From assembly GCA_003389325.1 (NCBI GenBank), contig QQVE01000012.1:1-57768 (forward strand): a stretch of 57,768 bases of DNA, read 5' to 3'. The DNA comes from Planctomycetota bacterium. Its GTDB lineage: Bacteria > Planctomycetota > Planctomycetia > Pirellulales > PALSA-1355. The notes beneath the pieces are model-generated. The model was not told where the DNA came from. It worked only from the letters and a program-made list of their open reading frames with translations, and did not search any database. The translations under genes were made by a program, and so were the position numbers. This document shows, piece after piece, positions 37,710 through 45,640 of this stretch (position 1 is its first letter; each line of letters starts with the position of its first letter).

Positions 37710-37937
37710 TTAGCGGCCGTTCATCGGAGAGAGCTGCGAATCCTGGACGATCTTGACGCCCGAATCGCGCGACAGCGAAGCTCGAGTGTCGGCGTCGATG
37801 GTTGCCGCGACCCACGGCTCGCGCTGGTAGACGCGCTTGACGCAACTCTTCAGCACCTCGACCCAGCGGTCGCGCGCTTGAAAAGAACCGAATTGGATGA
37901 TTACGTTTTCCACGCCTGCCTCTGCGCTGTTAATCAT
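37710..37937 (-). CDS. Small protein homologous to the subtilase N-terminal domain (island gene 1)
   Basis: The product is 75 aa from ATG 37937; a GTG at 37913 with AGAGG upstream is an alternative, giving 67 aa. The segment from VIIQFGSF (12-19) to VKIVQDSQLSP (61-71) lines up with protease residues WIIDGAVA (7-14) to LRFFPDSQLTP (57-67) at almost the same length (54 versus 55 residues). Shared points include VKRVYQRxP/VRRYRRTP and DSQL(S/T)P. It therefore looks like a stand-alone copy of the protease N-terminal domain. Likely roles are inhibitor, folding chaperone or homotypic adaptor. It lies 81 nt upstream of the protease on the same strand. Confidence 0.72.
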   Translation of the reverse strand: MINSAEAGVENVIIQFGSFQARDRWVEVLKSCVKRVYQREPWVAATIDADTRASLSRDSGVKIVQDSQLSPMNGR

Positions 37938-38257
37938 AGGTGTCTATCGGGCATGGTGAATGCGGGGCCTAAGTCCAACCGGACCGAATTCGGATGTGAC
38001 ATCTTATACAGCGTCTCGTCGGCGGCACCTATGTTAGCTACCCGTTATCGCCTTTGCCAGCCCGGCGCCCAACGCTAAATCTCCCCCCGAACACGGTTTA
38101 TCGTATGTTCGGCGGCCGTTTCCCAGCGTTTCCGGCCCGTTCTCGTTCCCGCGGCCGACGGCAGTCCTGAGAATCGTCCCCCCCGCCACAGTTGAACCGG
38201 ACAAGTCCGCGGTAAGGACGGAATAGCTACCACCAATATACCACCATACAGAGGGGT
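37938..38257. other. Upstream region of the island operon, no gene supported
   Basis: 320 bp containing the likely promoter of the trio on the minus strand; a TATAAG-like -10 lies near 38005-38010 without a good -35. Close to the tRNA fragment there is a short imperfect repeat of CCACCA-type units (about 38229-38248). I see no protein gene. Confidence 0.45.
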
Positions 38258-38280
38258 TCTGCCAACTGAGCTACGCCCGC
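38258..38280 (-). repeat. 23-bp direct repeat, copy 2 (orphan 5' end of tRNA-Gly)
   Basis: Identical to the first 23 nt of tRNA-Gly(CCC). Past position 23 the match stops (ACCCC instead of GCGCT) and no anticodon arm or T-arm follows, so this is a fragment, not a functional tRNA. Confidence 0.92.
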
Positions 38281-38293
38281 AAGGGTGAATTCC

Positions 38294-38302
38294 ATTCTAG
38301 CA
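38294..38302 (-). promoter_or_regulatory. tRNA-type -10 motif before the orphan tRNA fragment
   Basis: TGCTAGAAT on the minus strand, identical to the motif before the intact tRNA-Gly but 13 nt rather than 9 nt from the repeat. It supports the idea that this was once the native tRNA promoter. Confidence 0.4.
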
Positions 38303-38361
38303 TCTCACCGGCGGTGGAATAGCCGGCGGCACGCCCCTTTGGGTCCGGACCCGCCGGCGAG

Positions 38362-38805
38362 CTACTGCACCGTCTCGCGGCGCATCGTGGCGTTGGCGGT
38401 AAGGTTCAGGTTGTGGATGAAGATCGGAGAGGGCAGCCAGCTCACCTGGCTGAACGGCACAGTGATTGTGACGGTCACGGGGCTTCCCGCAGGGGCCGAG
38501 CTGGGCGGGTCGGGGGTCACGTTGACCGTGGCGCCGCTCACGCCGGCGGCACTGAGAAACTGATTCGAGGCCGATTGCACGTCGGCGGCCGTGCGATTGT
38601 CGAGGATGCCGACCCGGGCGCCCTCGCGCGCGGCGTTCGTCAGCACCTGCTGCACCATCACCAGGCGGCCGAACTCGATCATGCCCATCAGCATCAGGAA
38701 AAACAGGGGCGCCACCACGGCCATCTCGACGGCGGCCGATCCCATCCGCTCCATGGTGCGGCGGCGCCGGCGATGTTGCCCGTTGGTCGTCTTCGATCTT
38801 GGCAT
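38362..38805 (-). CDS. TadE-like pseudopilin
   Basis: The product is 147 aa from ATG 38805 (MPRSKTTNGQ), preceded by AAGGA at 6 nt. A basic N-terminus leads to GSAAVEMAVVAPLFFLMLMG at about 22-41, with the TadE glutamate in VEMAVVAPLF, then EFGRLVMVQQVLTNAAREGAR. The rest is beta-rich and periplasmic, with VTVTITVPF. It follows the TadG-like gene after 20 nt and is part of a Flp/Tad-type pilus or secretion locus, of which only this piece is in the window. Confidence 0.87.
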   Translation of the reverse strand: MPRSKTTNGQHRRRRRTMERMGSAAVEMAVVAPLFFLMLMGMIEFGRLVMVQQVLTNAAREGARVGILDNRTAADVQSASNQFLSAAGVSGATVNVTPDPPSSAPAGSPVTVTITVPFSQVSWLPSPIFIHNLNLTANATMRRETVQ

Positions 38806-38825
38806 GCCTGGTCCTTGAGGGCGCT

Positions 38826-39998
38826 TTAGCGCACGAGCCACACGGGTGAATACACAAACTCACTAGTCTGGGACGAACCCCCGGCGACGCCGCCCTGTAT
38901 CTTGACGATGGCCGGCTGGACCATGACCCGCTTCTTGCTCATGGGGCCGGTGAGTTTCACTTCCAATACCCGCACGCCGACAAACTTAACGATCGTGTAT
39001 TGAGCGTTGTTGCCGTTGCCCGCAACCTGGGAAAAGAGAGGAATCACGCGCGTCTGGCCGATGATGCTGGCCAGTTCGTCCTTGACGCCCGCGCTGATGC
39101 CCGTGTCGCCGTTGAGGTTCAACTCGGTGTCGTCGTCGAGCACCAATTGCCCGCCGAGCGCGGCCATGTCCGCCGGGCTGATTCCGCTGACAATCTGGCG
39201 GGCGATGTCGGCGGTGCTGTTGTTGCTGCCGCCGATGTCGACCGTTCCGCGGTTGCCCGGCGAACCGGTGCCCTGCGGATAGAGATTCACTTCGCGCAGA
39301 TTGTCCTGGCCCGGGCTAAGCGTCTTGGTAGCGGCATCCCATTGCCAGTCGTCGGAGCCGCTGCCGCCCATCATGCTGTTCCAGGTCTCCTGGTCGAGCG
39401 CGAACGGCAAAATGCCCAGGTTCGAATTGTCGCTAGGCGTTTGAAAGCCGGCGAAGTTGCGCAGAATCGACGCCGTGGCCGTGGCTTCGGCCGGGGCCGT
39501 TGGAATGCCCAGGGCGCGGGCGAAGAATAGCGCCACCTCGCCATTCTGGCTCGATGCCGTGCGCTGCACGGTCACTTGCACGGAGTTGAACTGTTCCGAG
39601 TCGCTGAAATCCATCGTCGCCGCGGGATCGGAAGGATTGGCCAGGTACCCCAGCACGACCTCGCCCGAGACGTTGTTGCCGACGTTGGCGTCGACCACCG
39701 GCGCGTCCCGAAACACCTTGTTCGCCGCGGCGTACTGCACGGCATAGGTTCTGGCCGAAGCAATCTCGTCGGCCAGTCCGGGCGAGTTGGTCAGAGCCTC
39801 GTCGTCGACCAATTCGGCGGCGGCGGCCAAAGCGGCCGCGTCGGCCGACTGCTGAAGTTGAACCTTGGCCACCTGCAGGCAGCCGAGATCAATGGCAAAA
39901 GCGATGAGCGCCAGCGTGAAGACCAGCATCAAGGCCGTCAAAGGAAGAATGACGCCGCGCCGCTGTCGGGCCTTCGTGTTGTGCCACTTCCGTTTCAT
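38826..39998 (-). CDS. TadG-like pilus assembly protein
   Basis: The product is 390 aa from ATG 39998 (MKRKWHNTKARQRR). Residues 14-60 form the TadG N-terminal module: RRGVILPLTALMLVFTLALI, then AFAIDLGCLQVAKVQLQQSA and DAAALAAA. The periplasmic part has no recognised catalytic motif and no clear von Willebrand MIDAS site. It contains FALDQETWNSMMGG and NPSDPAATMDFS segments of the kind seen in planctomycete TadG-like proteins. It lies between a secreted protein gene and tadE on the same strand. Confidence 0.83.
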   Translation of the reverse strand: MKRKWHNTKARQRRGVILPLTALMLVFTLALIAFAIDLGCLQVAKVQLQQSADAAALAAAAELVDDEALTNSPGLADEIASARTYAVQYAAANKVFRDAPVVDANVGNNVSGEVVLGYLANPSDPAATMDFSDSEQFNSVQVTVQRTASSQNGEVALFFARALGIPTAPAEATATASILRNFAGFQTPSDNSNLGILPFALDQETWNSMMGGSGSDDWQWDAATKTLSPGQDNLREVNLYPQGTGSPGNRGTVDIGGSNNSTADIARQIVSGISPADMAALGGQLVLDDDTELNLNGDTGISAGVKDELASIIGQTRVIPLFSQVAGNGNNAQYTIVKFVGVRVLEVKLTGPMSKKRVMVQPAIVKIQGGVAGGSSQTSEFVYSPVWLVR

Positions 39999-40038
39999 GA
40001 TAAGAGTCCCGTCGCGTCTACTAGGTCGCCGCCGCGTT

Positions 40039-40680
40039 CTACTCTCGCTGGTACACCACGCGCGGGTTCGTATCCTCGGCCACGAGTTCCGTCTCGGAGT
40101 AGGCACGCACTGCCTTGAGAATCAGCGACTCCACGCGATTGGCCGCGAATCCGATTCCCGAATTGGCGACCGAGACATCGACGCTATACTGGTTCAAGTT
40201 CGTGAGCTCGTTTTCCACGTCGACCGACAGCGCCCCATTGCTGCCAAAACCGCCCCACGTGGACGAAGATCCATCGACAATCGAAAAGTGCAGCAGTCCG
40301 TCCTGCACCGACATCACTTGCGTCCAACTCACCGTTTCGTCGTAATCGTGCAACAGCGTACCGACGCCCGATTTTCGTGTGGCAACCGGTGAGCTTCCGT
40401 TCCAAACCTGGAGCTGCATGCCGCCGGCCTCGTACACCGGCTGGTTGCGCAGGTTCAGGTCGAACACCGAGTAGTAGCCACTGAGATCACCGACCGGCGA
40501 AATCGTGGCGGTCACCTGCGGCGCGAAAATCGTTGGATCGGGATTCGACACCACGAGCTCCCAATCTTCCTCGATCCGCACGATGTCGGTCGCCCACGCC
40601 GGCCACGCCACCAGCATCGCGACGAGGATTCCCAGCGAAACGGTGCCGGCCCGGCACGATGCGCGCGGAAAGCGAGCCAT
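40039..40680 (-). CDS. Secreted protein of unknown function beside Tad genes
   Basis: The product is 213 aa. A signal peptide (SLGILVAMLVAWPAWA, about residues 15-30) is followed by a beta-rich domain with IVRIEEDWELVVSNPDPTIF and PQVTATISPVGDLSGYY. I recognise no family. Acidic, Trp/Tyr-rich strands (LQVWNGSSPVATRK, WTQVMSVQDGLLHFSIVDG) suggest a small beta-sandwich. It precedes TadG by 40 nt, so it may be the first gene of the Tad operon and a surface or adhesion component. Confidence 0.75.
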   Translation of the reverse strand: MARFPRASCRAGTVSLGILVAMLVAWPAWATDIVRIEEDWELVVSNPDPTIFAPQVTATISPVGDLSGYYSVFDLNLRNQPVYEAGGMQLQVWNGSSPVATRKSGVGTLLHDYDETVSWTQVMSVQDGLLHFSIVDGSSSTWGGFGSNGALSVDVENELTNLNQYSVDVSVANSGIGFAANRVESLILKAVRAYSETELVAEDTNPRVVYQRE

Positions 40681-40892
40681 GAGAGTGTGCCCCGCAACTC
40701 GAAATGAATGCCTGATGACTTGAGGCGGAAGGGGCCAACCGGCTGACCGCCGGGCTGGATGCGACCTTCGACGATTGCCAAGGCTGGCATCGAGTCCTCC
40801 CGCACTGAAAACCTATGTCAGGAATAATGGATGTCAAAGGTGGCATTTCTGGGGGGATGCCTCCTTCCCGACAGTGTTACCCGGGAAACGCC

Positions 40893-40921
40893 TTGTTTTA
40901 CTTTAGGCAGATTAATAATAT
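40893..40921 (+). promoter_or_regulatory. Promoter of the marR-type gene, giving a leaderless mRNA
   Basis: TTGTTT (40893-40898), a 17-bp spacer and TAATAT (40916-40921) lie in an AT-rich patch unlike the surroundings. The -10 ends only 6 nt before the ATG at 40928, so transcription should begin at or next to the start codon. No Shine-Dalgarno sequence is present. Confidence 0.6.
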
Positions 40922-40927
40922 AGCGGC

Positions 40928-41431
40928 ATGAACAAACTAGCCTCTCCGCGACGCCCCGCCGCGCGCAACGGCGCAACCGTCGAGCCGCTGCCGTCGCTCG
41001 ACGTCGACGTACTCGACCAGGCACGCGAATTGGATGCCGCGCTCAAGGCCCTCGCGCGCAAGATCCTCATCGACGACGACCCCGCCTCGGAGTTGCCGCT
41101 ACGGCAATTCCGCGTGTGCGCGGCGCTGTTCGAAGGTCCACGCACGATGAAGGAGCTCAGCCGGCAGTTGGGCGTCTCCCAAAGTGCGGTCACGCAACTG
41201 GCCGACCGGCTCGAGACCGCCGGCATGGTGACCCGAGCCCCGGCTGACGGCGATCGCCGCGTGCGCAGCCTCGAGTTGACCGCCCGAGCTCGCCGGCTGC
41301 TGAAGATTCGCGAAGAGCGGCGGATCGAACGGATGGGCCAGATTCTGGACCGCATCTCCCGGCGCGAGCGTACGGCCGTCGTGGCGGCGATTGCCGCCTT
41401 GAAAGATGCCGCGGCGATGGACGAATCCTAA
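40928..41431 (+). CDS. MarR-family transcriptional regulator
   Basis: The product is 167 aa, with a winged helix at about 50-125: RQFRVCAALFEGPRTMKELS, then RQLGVSQSAVTQLADRLE (recognition helix) and the wing DRRVRSLELTARARRLL. It has an N-terminal extension of about 35 residues. MarR proteins bind DNA as dimers and are released by ligands. It stands 63 bp upstream of the MacA-like gene on the same strand, so it probably controls the efflux operon. Its own promoter makes a leaderless message. Confidence 0.9.
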   Translation: MNKLASPRRPAARNGATVEPLPSLDVDVLDQARELDAALKALARKILIDDDPASELPLRQFRVCAALFEGPRTMKELSRQLGVSQSAVTQLADRLETAGMVTRAPADGDRRVRSLELTARARRLLKIREERRIERMGQILDRISRRERTAVVAAIAALKDAAAMDES

Positions 41432-41494
41432 ACGGTCGAGCAGTTCAGGCCCGCGTAGTTCAGCGAGTCTTCTCAGGCGGAAAAAGAACGAAGC

Positions 41495-42889
41495 ATGCGT
41501 AAGTTCATCATACTGTTGCTGCTGGTCGGGATCGGCGGGGGCGGCTTCTACTACGCGAAGTACCTGCGCGCCGAGCCCGAGCCGAGCTTTCGCCTGGCCG
41601 AAGTGGAACGCGACGATCTGCTGATCACGATCAGCGCCTCTGGCACCCTCGAGCCGGAAGACATCGTCGACGTGGGGGCGCAGGTCGTGGGCCCCATCAA
41701 GGAATTTGGCCAGGACTCGCGCGCCGAGACCGACCCCAAATACAAGGGCAAGCTCGTCGACTACAACAGCGTGGTGAAAAAGGGCGACCTGCTTGCGCAA
41801 ATCGACCCGGCTTTGTTTCAAGCCACCTTCGATCAGGCCCAGGCGTCGGTCAACCGCGCGAAGGCCGACCTGCTGCAAGCGCAGGCTCAAGTCGCGCAGA
41901 CCGAGGCCGAGTTCGAGCGGGCTAAGCGGCTCCGCGAGATCAAGCTGAGCAGCGTGTCGGCCCTGTCGCAACGCCCCGGCCAGCCCCCCTCGCCCACGAC
42001 GATCAAGGGCATCTCCGACGCCGACTTCATCCTGGCCGAAGCCAACTACAAGGTGGCCGTGGCCAGCGAGGCCATTGCCAAGGCGGCGATCGAGCAGGCC
42101 GAGGCGACGCTGTCCTCGGCCAGGACCAACCTCGACTACACAACCATTACCTCGCCGGTCGACGGCACGATCATCGAGCGCCGCGTCAACATCGGCCAAA
42201 CCGTGGTGGCCAGCCTGAATGCTCCCAGCCTGTTCTTCATCGCCGAGGATCTCACGCGGATGGAGATCTGGATTCAGGTCAACGAGGCCGACATCGGCCG
42301 ACTGAAAACGGGGATGCCCATTGAGTTCAGCGTCGATGCGTTTCCCGGAGAGACGTTCCACGGCGAAGTTACCGAAATTCGCCTGAACGCCGAGATGAAA
42401 CAACACGTCGTGATCTACTACGTGATTGCCACCACCGACAACAGCGACCTGCGGTTGCTGCCCTACCTGTCGGCGCACGTGAAGTTTCACGTCGACAAGC
42501 GCGAAGATGCCCTGTTGGTGCCCAACTCCGCCCTGCGCTACACGCCGCGGCCGGAACTCATTACCGAGGCACCCCAACACACTTCCGCGTCTGGCGTCGA
42601 CGACGAACATGCCTCCGAAAAACTCGATGCCGAAGCAGGCGATGCAGACGAGCCGTCAGCCGACGAGGGCGAACCTCGCCGCGTCTGGGTCCGCCGCGGA
42701 CACAAGGTCTACCCCGTCGACGTATTGGTCGGAGTTTCCGACGGGGTCAAGTCGGAGATTCTCGCCGGCGATCTCGAACCCGGCATGGAGCTCGTGCTGG
42801 GTGAGAATCTGGAGGATACGACTCCCGAGGCCACCAACCCGCTGGCCCCGCCTCGCTTGCGCGGCAAGAAAAAGCAGAAGAAGGAATAG
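41495..42889 (+). CDS. macA: Periplasmic adaptor of a MacAB-type tripartite pump
   Basis: This 464-aa membrane-fusion protein has an N-terminal membrane anchor (FIILLLLVGIGGGGFYYA, about 4-21) and a lipoyl-like half motif ASGTLEPEDIVDVGAQVVG (about 48-66). A long alpha-hairpin covers about 105-215 (QAQASVNRAKADLLQAQAQV and similar), and the returning strand is DYTTITSPVDGTIIERRVN. A beta-barrel follows (residues about 245-345). The C-terminus carries a Glu/Asp/Ala-rich insertion (about 360-390) before the membrane-proximal domain. It would link the MacB-like transporter to a TolC-like channel. It lies 16 nt before macB. Confidence 0.91.
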   Translation: MRKFIILLLLVGIGGGGFYYAKYLRAEPEPSFRLAEVERDDLLITISASGTLEPEDIVDVGAQVVGPIKEFGQDSRAETDPKYKGKLVDYNSVVKKGDLLAQIDPALFQATFDQAQASVNRAKADLLQAQAQVAQTEAEFERAKRLREIKLSSVSALSQRPGQPPSPTTIKGISDADFILAEANYKVAVASEAIAKAAIEQAEATLSSARTNLDYTTITSPVDGTIIERRVNIGQTVVASLNAPSLFFIAEDLTRMEIWIQVNEADIGRLKTGMPIEFSVDAFPGETFHGEVTEIRLNAEMKQHVVIYYVIATTDNSDLRLLPYLSAHVKFHVDKREDALLVPNSALRYTPRPELITEAPQHTSASGVDDEHASEKLDAEAGDADEPSADEGEPRRVWVRRGHKVYPVDVLVGVSDGVKSEILAGDLEPGMELVLGENLEDTTPEATNPLAPPRLRGKKKQKKE

Positions 42890-42905
42890 CCCCCGGGCGC
42901 GCCTC

Positions 42906-45329
42906 ATGGATTTGATTCGCTGCGAGAACATCCACAAGACGTACCACGTCGGCGAAATCGACGTGCCCGTGCTCAAGGGCGTGTCGTTTTCGATTCGTCG
43001 CGGCGAACTCGTGGCCCTGATGGGCGCCTCGGGCTCGGGCAAGACGACGCTGATGAACATCCTCGGTTGTCTCGACCGGGCCACCTCCGGCGATTACTGG
43101 CTCGACGGCCAGGAGATCGGCCGGCTCTCATCCGACGCTCGGGCACTCGTGCGCACGGCCAAGCTAGGCTTCGTCTTCCAAAGCTTCAACCTGCTGCCCC
43201 GCACCACCGCGGTCAATAACGTGCTGATGCCGCTGGACTACGCCACTAAAAAGCGCTCCGCCGGCCAGGCCCACCAGCGGTCGCTCGACCTGCTCGATCG
43301 GGTCGGCCTCGGCGACCGGCTGGCGCACGTCCCCTCGCAAATGTCTGGCGGCCAGCAGCAACGCGTGGCCATCGCCCGGGCGCTGGTGAACGAACCGGCC
43401 GTGCTGCTGGGAGACGAACCCACGGGCAATCTGGACTCGAAAACCAGCGTCGAGATTCTGGAGATGTTCCAGGAGCTCAACGCCCAGGGCCTGACGGTGA
43501 TCATCGTCACCCACGATCCCAAGGTGGCCGACTACGCCCACCGCGTCATCCACGTCAAAGACGGCCTGATCGAAGAAGACGTCTCCAAGCCGATCGGCAG
43601 CCGCGCGATACTGCCCGCTCCGCACCTGGCGAATCTCGACGGCAACGGCCACAGCGTCCCCGCCGCAGACGAAGCAAACGGCCACGCGGCAGGCCGAGAT
43701 GAACTCCGCGTCGACGAGGCCGCCAAAGCTGATAACGGTGCGGCCCACGGTGCTGGAAACGGCGCGACGCACCGACCGCACGATGGCGGATCGTGGAACG
43801 GGGGCCCAGGCGACATCGGCAGCGAAGGCCACGGCGGCACGCAAACCGCGACTCGCACGAAACGCAACACGGCCGCGGCGGCCGCCGTCGAGAACGAAGT
43901 CGAGCCCGCCGCCGAAAAGAAACGCACCAAACGTGTCCGCGGCAGCCTCGCCGCCGAGCTTTCGTCGCTGCTCGTGCCGCCCACGCTGCGCACCGCCGTG
44001 CGAGCCCTTAGGCGCAACAAGATGCGCTCGGCCCTGACCACGCTGGGCATCATCATCGGCGTGTCGGCCGTGATCGCGATTTTCGAGATCAGCTCCGGCT
44101 CGCGCAAGGCCCTGATCGACACCATGTCCAGCATGGGCGCCAACATGCTGATCATCCAGTCCGGCGCCGCGGCCAGCGGCGGCGTGAGTTGGGGCACCGG
44201 CAGCGAGAAGACCCTCACGCCCGAGGACGCCCAGCAGATCGAAGAGCAATGCGTCTCGGTCGTGGCCGTGGCCCCGATCGTGCAGGCCAGCGGCCAGGTC
44301 GTTTACCAGAATCGTAACTGGATCCCGGCCAACATGAACGGTACCTCGCCCGGCTACGTCGTCGTGCGCGACTGGCAGCAAATGCACGAGGGGCAGATGT
44401 TCACCGATCGCGACGTGCTGGCCAGCAACAAGGTCTGCGTCATCGGATTGACGCTGGCCAACGAGCTGTTCCAGGGCGAGTCGCCGATCGGCAAGGACGT
44501 GCGCGTCAACAACGTGGCGTTGCGCGTGGTGGGCGTGTTGGGGCGCAAGGGCGGCAGCATGATGGGCATGGACCAGGACGACATTCTGATCGCCCCCTGG
44601 ACCACCATGAAGTATCGCGTCAGCGGCAGCACCGTCGCGGCCGACAGTGCTGCCGCGGTCAACTACGACAAGGTCAACAGCCTCAGGGAACTCTATCCCG
44701 GCGCCACCGTGCTCTTTCCAGAGAAGTCGACCACGCAGCAGGCCAATACGCCCATGCCCACGCGGTTTGCCAACGTCGACATGATCCTGGCCAAGGCGGC
44801 TTCGGCCGAACGCACCAACGACGCCCTGGCCGAGATTTCCTCGCTGTTGCACGAGCGCCACCACATCCAACCAAGCGAAGACGACGACTTCGCCATCCGC
44901 GACATGGCCGAAATCATCGACGCCATGTCCTCGATGACCAAGATGATGGGCGGCCTGCTGATGATCGTGGCCATGATCTCCCTGGCCGTCGGCGGCGTGG
45001 GCATCATGAACATCATGCTCGTGTCGGTCACCGAGCGGACCCGCGAAATCGGACTGCGGATGGCCGTGGGCGCCCGGGCGAAGCACATCCTGCGGCAGTT
45101 CCTCATCGAATCGGTCGTGCTCTGCCTGTTCGGCGGAGCCCTGGGCATTCTGATCGGCCGGGCCGCCACGCTGTTGGTGTGGTACGCACTCCGCTGGCCG
45201 GTGCAGGCCTCGATTCCGGCCATCGTGGCGGCGTTCGTCGTCTCGGCTGGCGTCGGCGTGACCTTCGGCTTCTACCCCGCCTGGAAGGCCTCGCGGCTGG
45301 ATCCGATCGACGCGCTGCGCTACGAGTAG
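42906..45329 (+). CDS. macB: MacB-like ABC transporter (ATPase plus permease) with a long linker
   Basis: The product is 807 aa. The ATPase has Walker A GASGSGKT (40-47), the signature MSGGQQQR (146-153) and Walker B VLLGDEP (166-172). Residues 230-355 are a low-complexity linker rich in Gly, Ala, His, Asp and Lys. The first membrane helix (about 377-395) follows RTAVRALRRNKMRSALTTLG, then a large periplasmic MacB core domain, then three C-terminal helices with VGGVGIMNIMLVSVTERTRE and REIGLRMAVGARAKHI. This type of mechanotransmission transporter moves substrates from the periplasm. Specificity cannot be read from the sequence. Confidence 0.92.
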   Translation: MDLIRCENIHKTYHVGEIDVPVLKGVSFSIRRGELVALMGASGSGKTTLMNILGCLDRATSGDYWLDGQEIGRLSSDARALVRTAKLGFVFQSFNLLPRTTAVNNVLMPLDYATKKRSAGQAHQRSLDLLDRVGLGDRLAHVPSQMSGGQQQRVAIARALVNEPAVLLGDEPTGNLDSKTSVEILEMFQELNAQGLTVIIVTHDPKVADYAHRVIHVKDGLIEEDVSKPIGSRAILPAPHLANLDGNGHSVPAADEANGHAAGRDELRVDEAAKADNGAAHGAGNGATHRPHDGGSWNGGPGDIGSEGHGGTQTATRTKRNTAAAAAVENEVEPAAEKKRTKRVRGSLAAELSSLLVPPTLRTAVRALRRNKMRSALTTLGIIIGVSAVIAIFEISSGSRKALIDTMSSMGANMLIIQSGAAASGGVSWGTGSEKTLTPEDAQQIEEQCVSVVAVAPIVQASGQVVYQNRNWIPANMNGTSPGYVVVRDWQQMHEGQMFTDRDVLASNKVCVIGLTLANELFQGESPIGKDVRVNNVALRVVGVLGRKGGSMMGMDQDDILIAPWTTMKYRVSGSTVAADSAAAVNYDKVNSLRELYPGATVLFPEKSTTQQANTPMPTRFANVDMILAKAASAERTNDALAEISSLLHERHHIQPSEDDDFAIRDMAEIIDAMSSMTKMMGGLLMIVAMISLAVGGVGIMNIMLVSVTERTREIGLRMAVGARAKHILRQFLIESVVLCLFGGALGILIGRAATLLVWYALRWPVQASIPAIVAAFVVSAGVGVTFGFYPAWKASRLDPIDALRYE

Positions 45330-45640
45330 GCAGACCGGGCAAACTTTGCGGGCCGCGCGTGCTGTCACGTTGCGCTTTGGCGCGCGAAGCTGTAACGGCC
45401 TTGCCGATCGCACGGCCGACATCCACTAGCCCGGCGGCGGGCTCGGGGGGTGACGATAATACCAGCAGCGCGAGTTCTCGCGGTTCTAGCTGCTGTACGG
45501 GTCTCTTTTCACGTCCACTTCACGTTCGCACGTCGCGGGTCGCCAGCGCCGGTACCCTCGTCGCGCCGGAACACCTTCAACCGGGTTTGCCAACCGAGTC
45601 GGTGTCGCGCTCGCGCCGCCGGTCTCCAGGGATCAACGGA
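45330..45640. other. 311-bp gap between the transporter and the outer-membrane gene
   Basis: No gene is supported here. A stem-loop at 45463-45495 (CAGCAGC paired with GCTGCTG, with an inner GCGAG/CTCGC) lies in the middle, followed by a C/T-rich stretch without a clean T-run. It may be a partial terminator or an RNA-processing site within the operon. Confidence 0.45.

Larger units (their letters stand above)
35797..38280. mobile_element. Candidate small island bounded by tRNA-Gly repeats (no integrase seen)
   Basis: The two 23-bp copies of the tRNA 5' end enclose about 2.4 kb with three minus-strand genes: a prodomain-like protein, a subtilase and a membrane protein. A TGCTAGAAT promoter-like motif sits upstream of both tRNA copies, at spacings of 9 and 13 nt. 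This fits an element that entered the tRNA 5' part and brought its own replacement promoter and 5' end, or a tandem tRNA duplication later split by insertion. No recombinase, inverted repeat or transposase is visible, so mobility is inferred only from the repeats. Confidence 0.5.

Noticed and set aside
38258..38280. Second tRNA-Gly
   Set aside because: Only the first 23 nt are present; no anticodon arm, T-arm or 3' acceptor strand follows.
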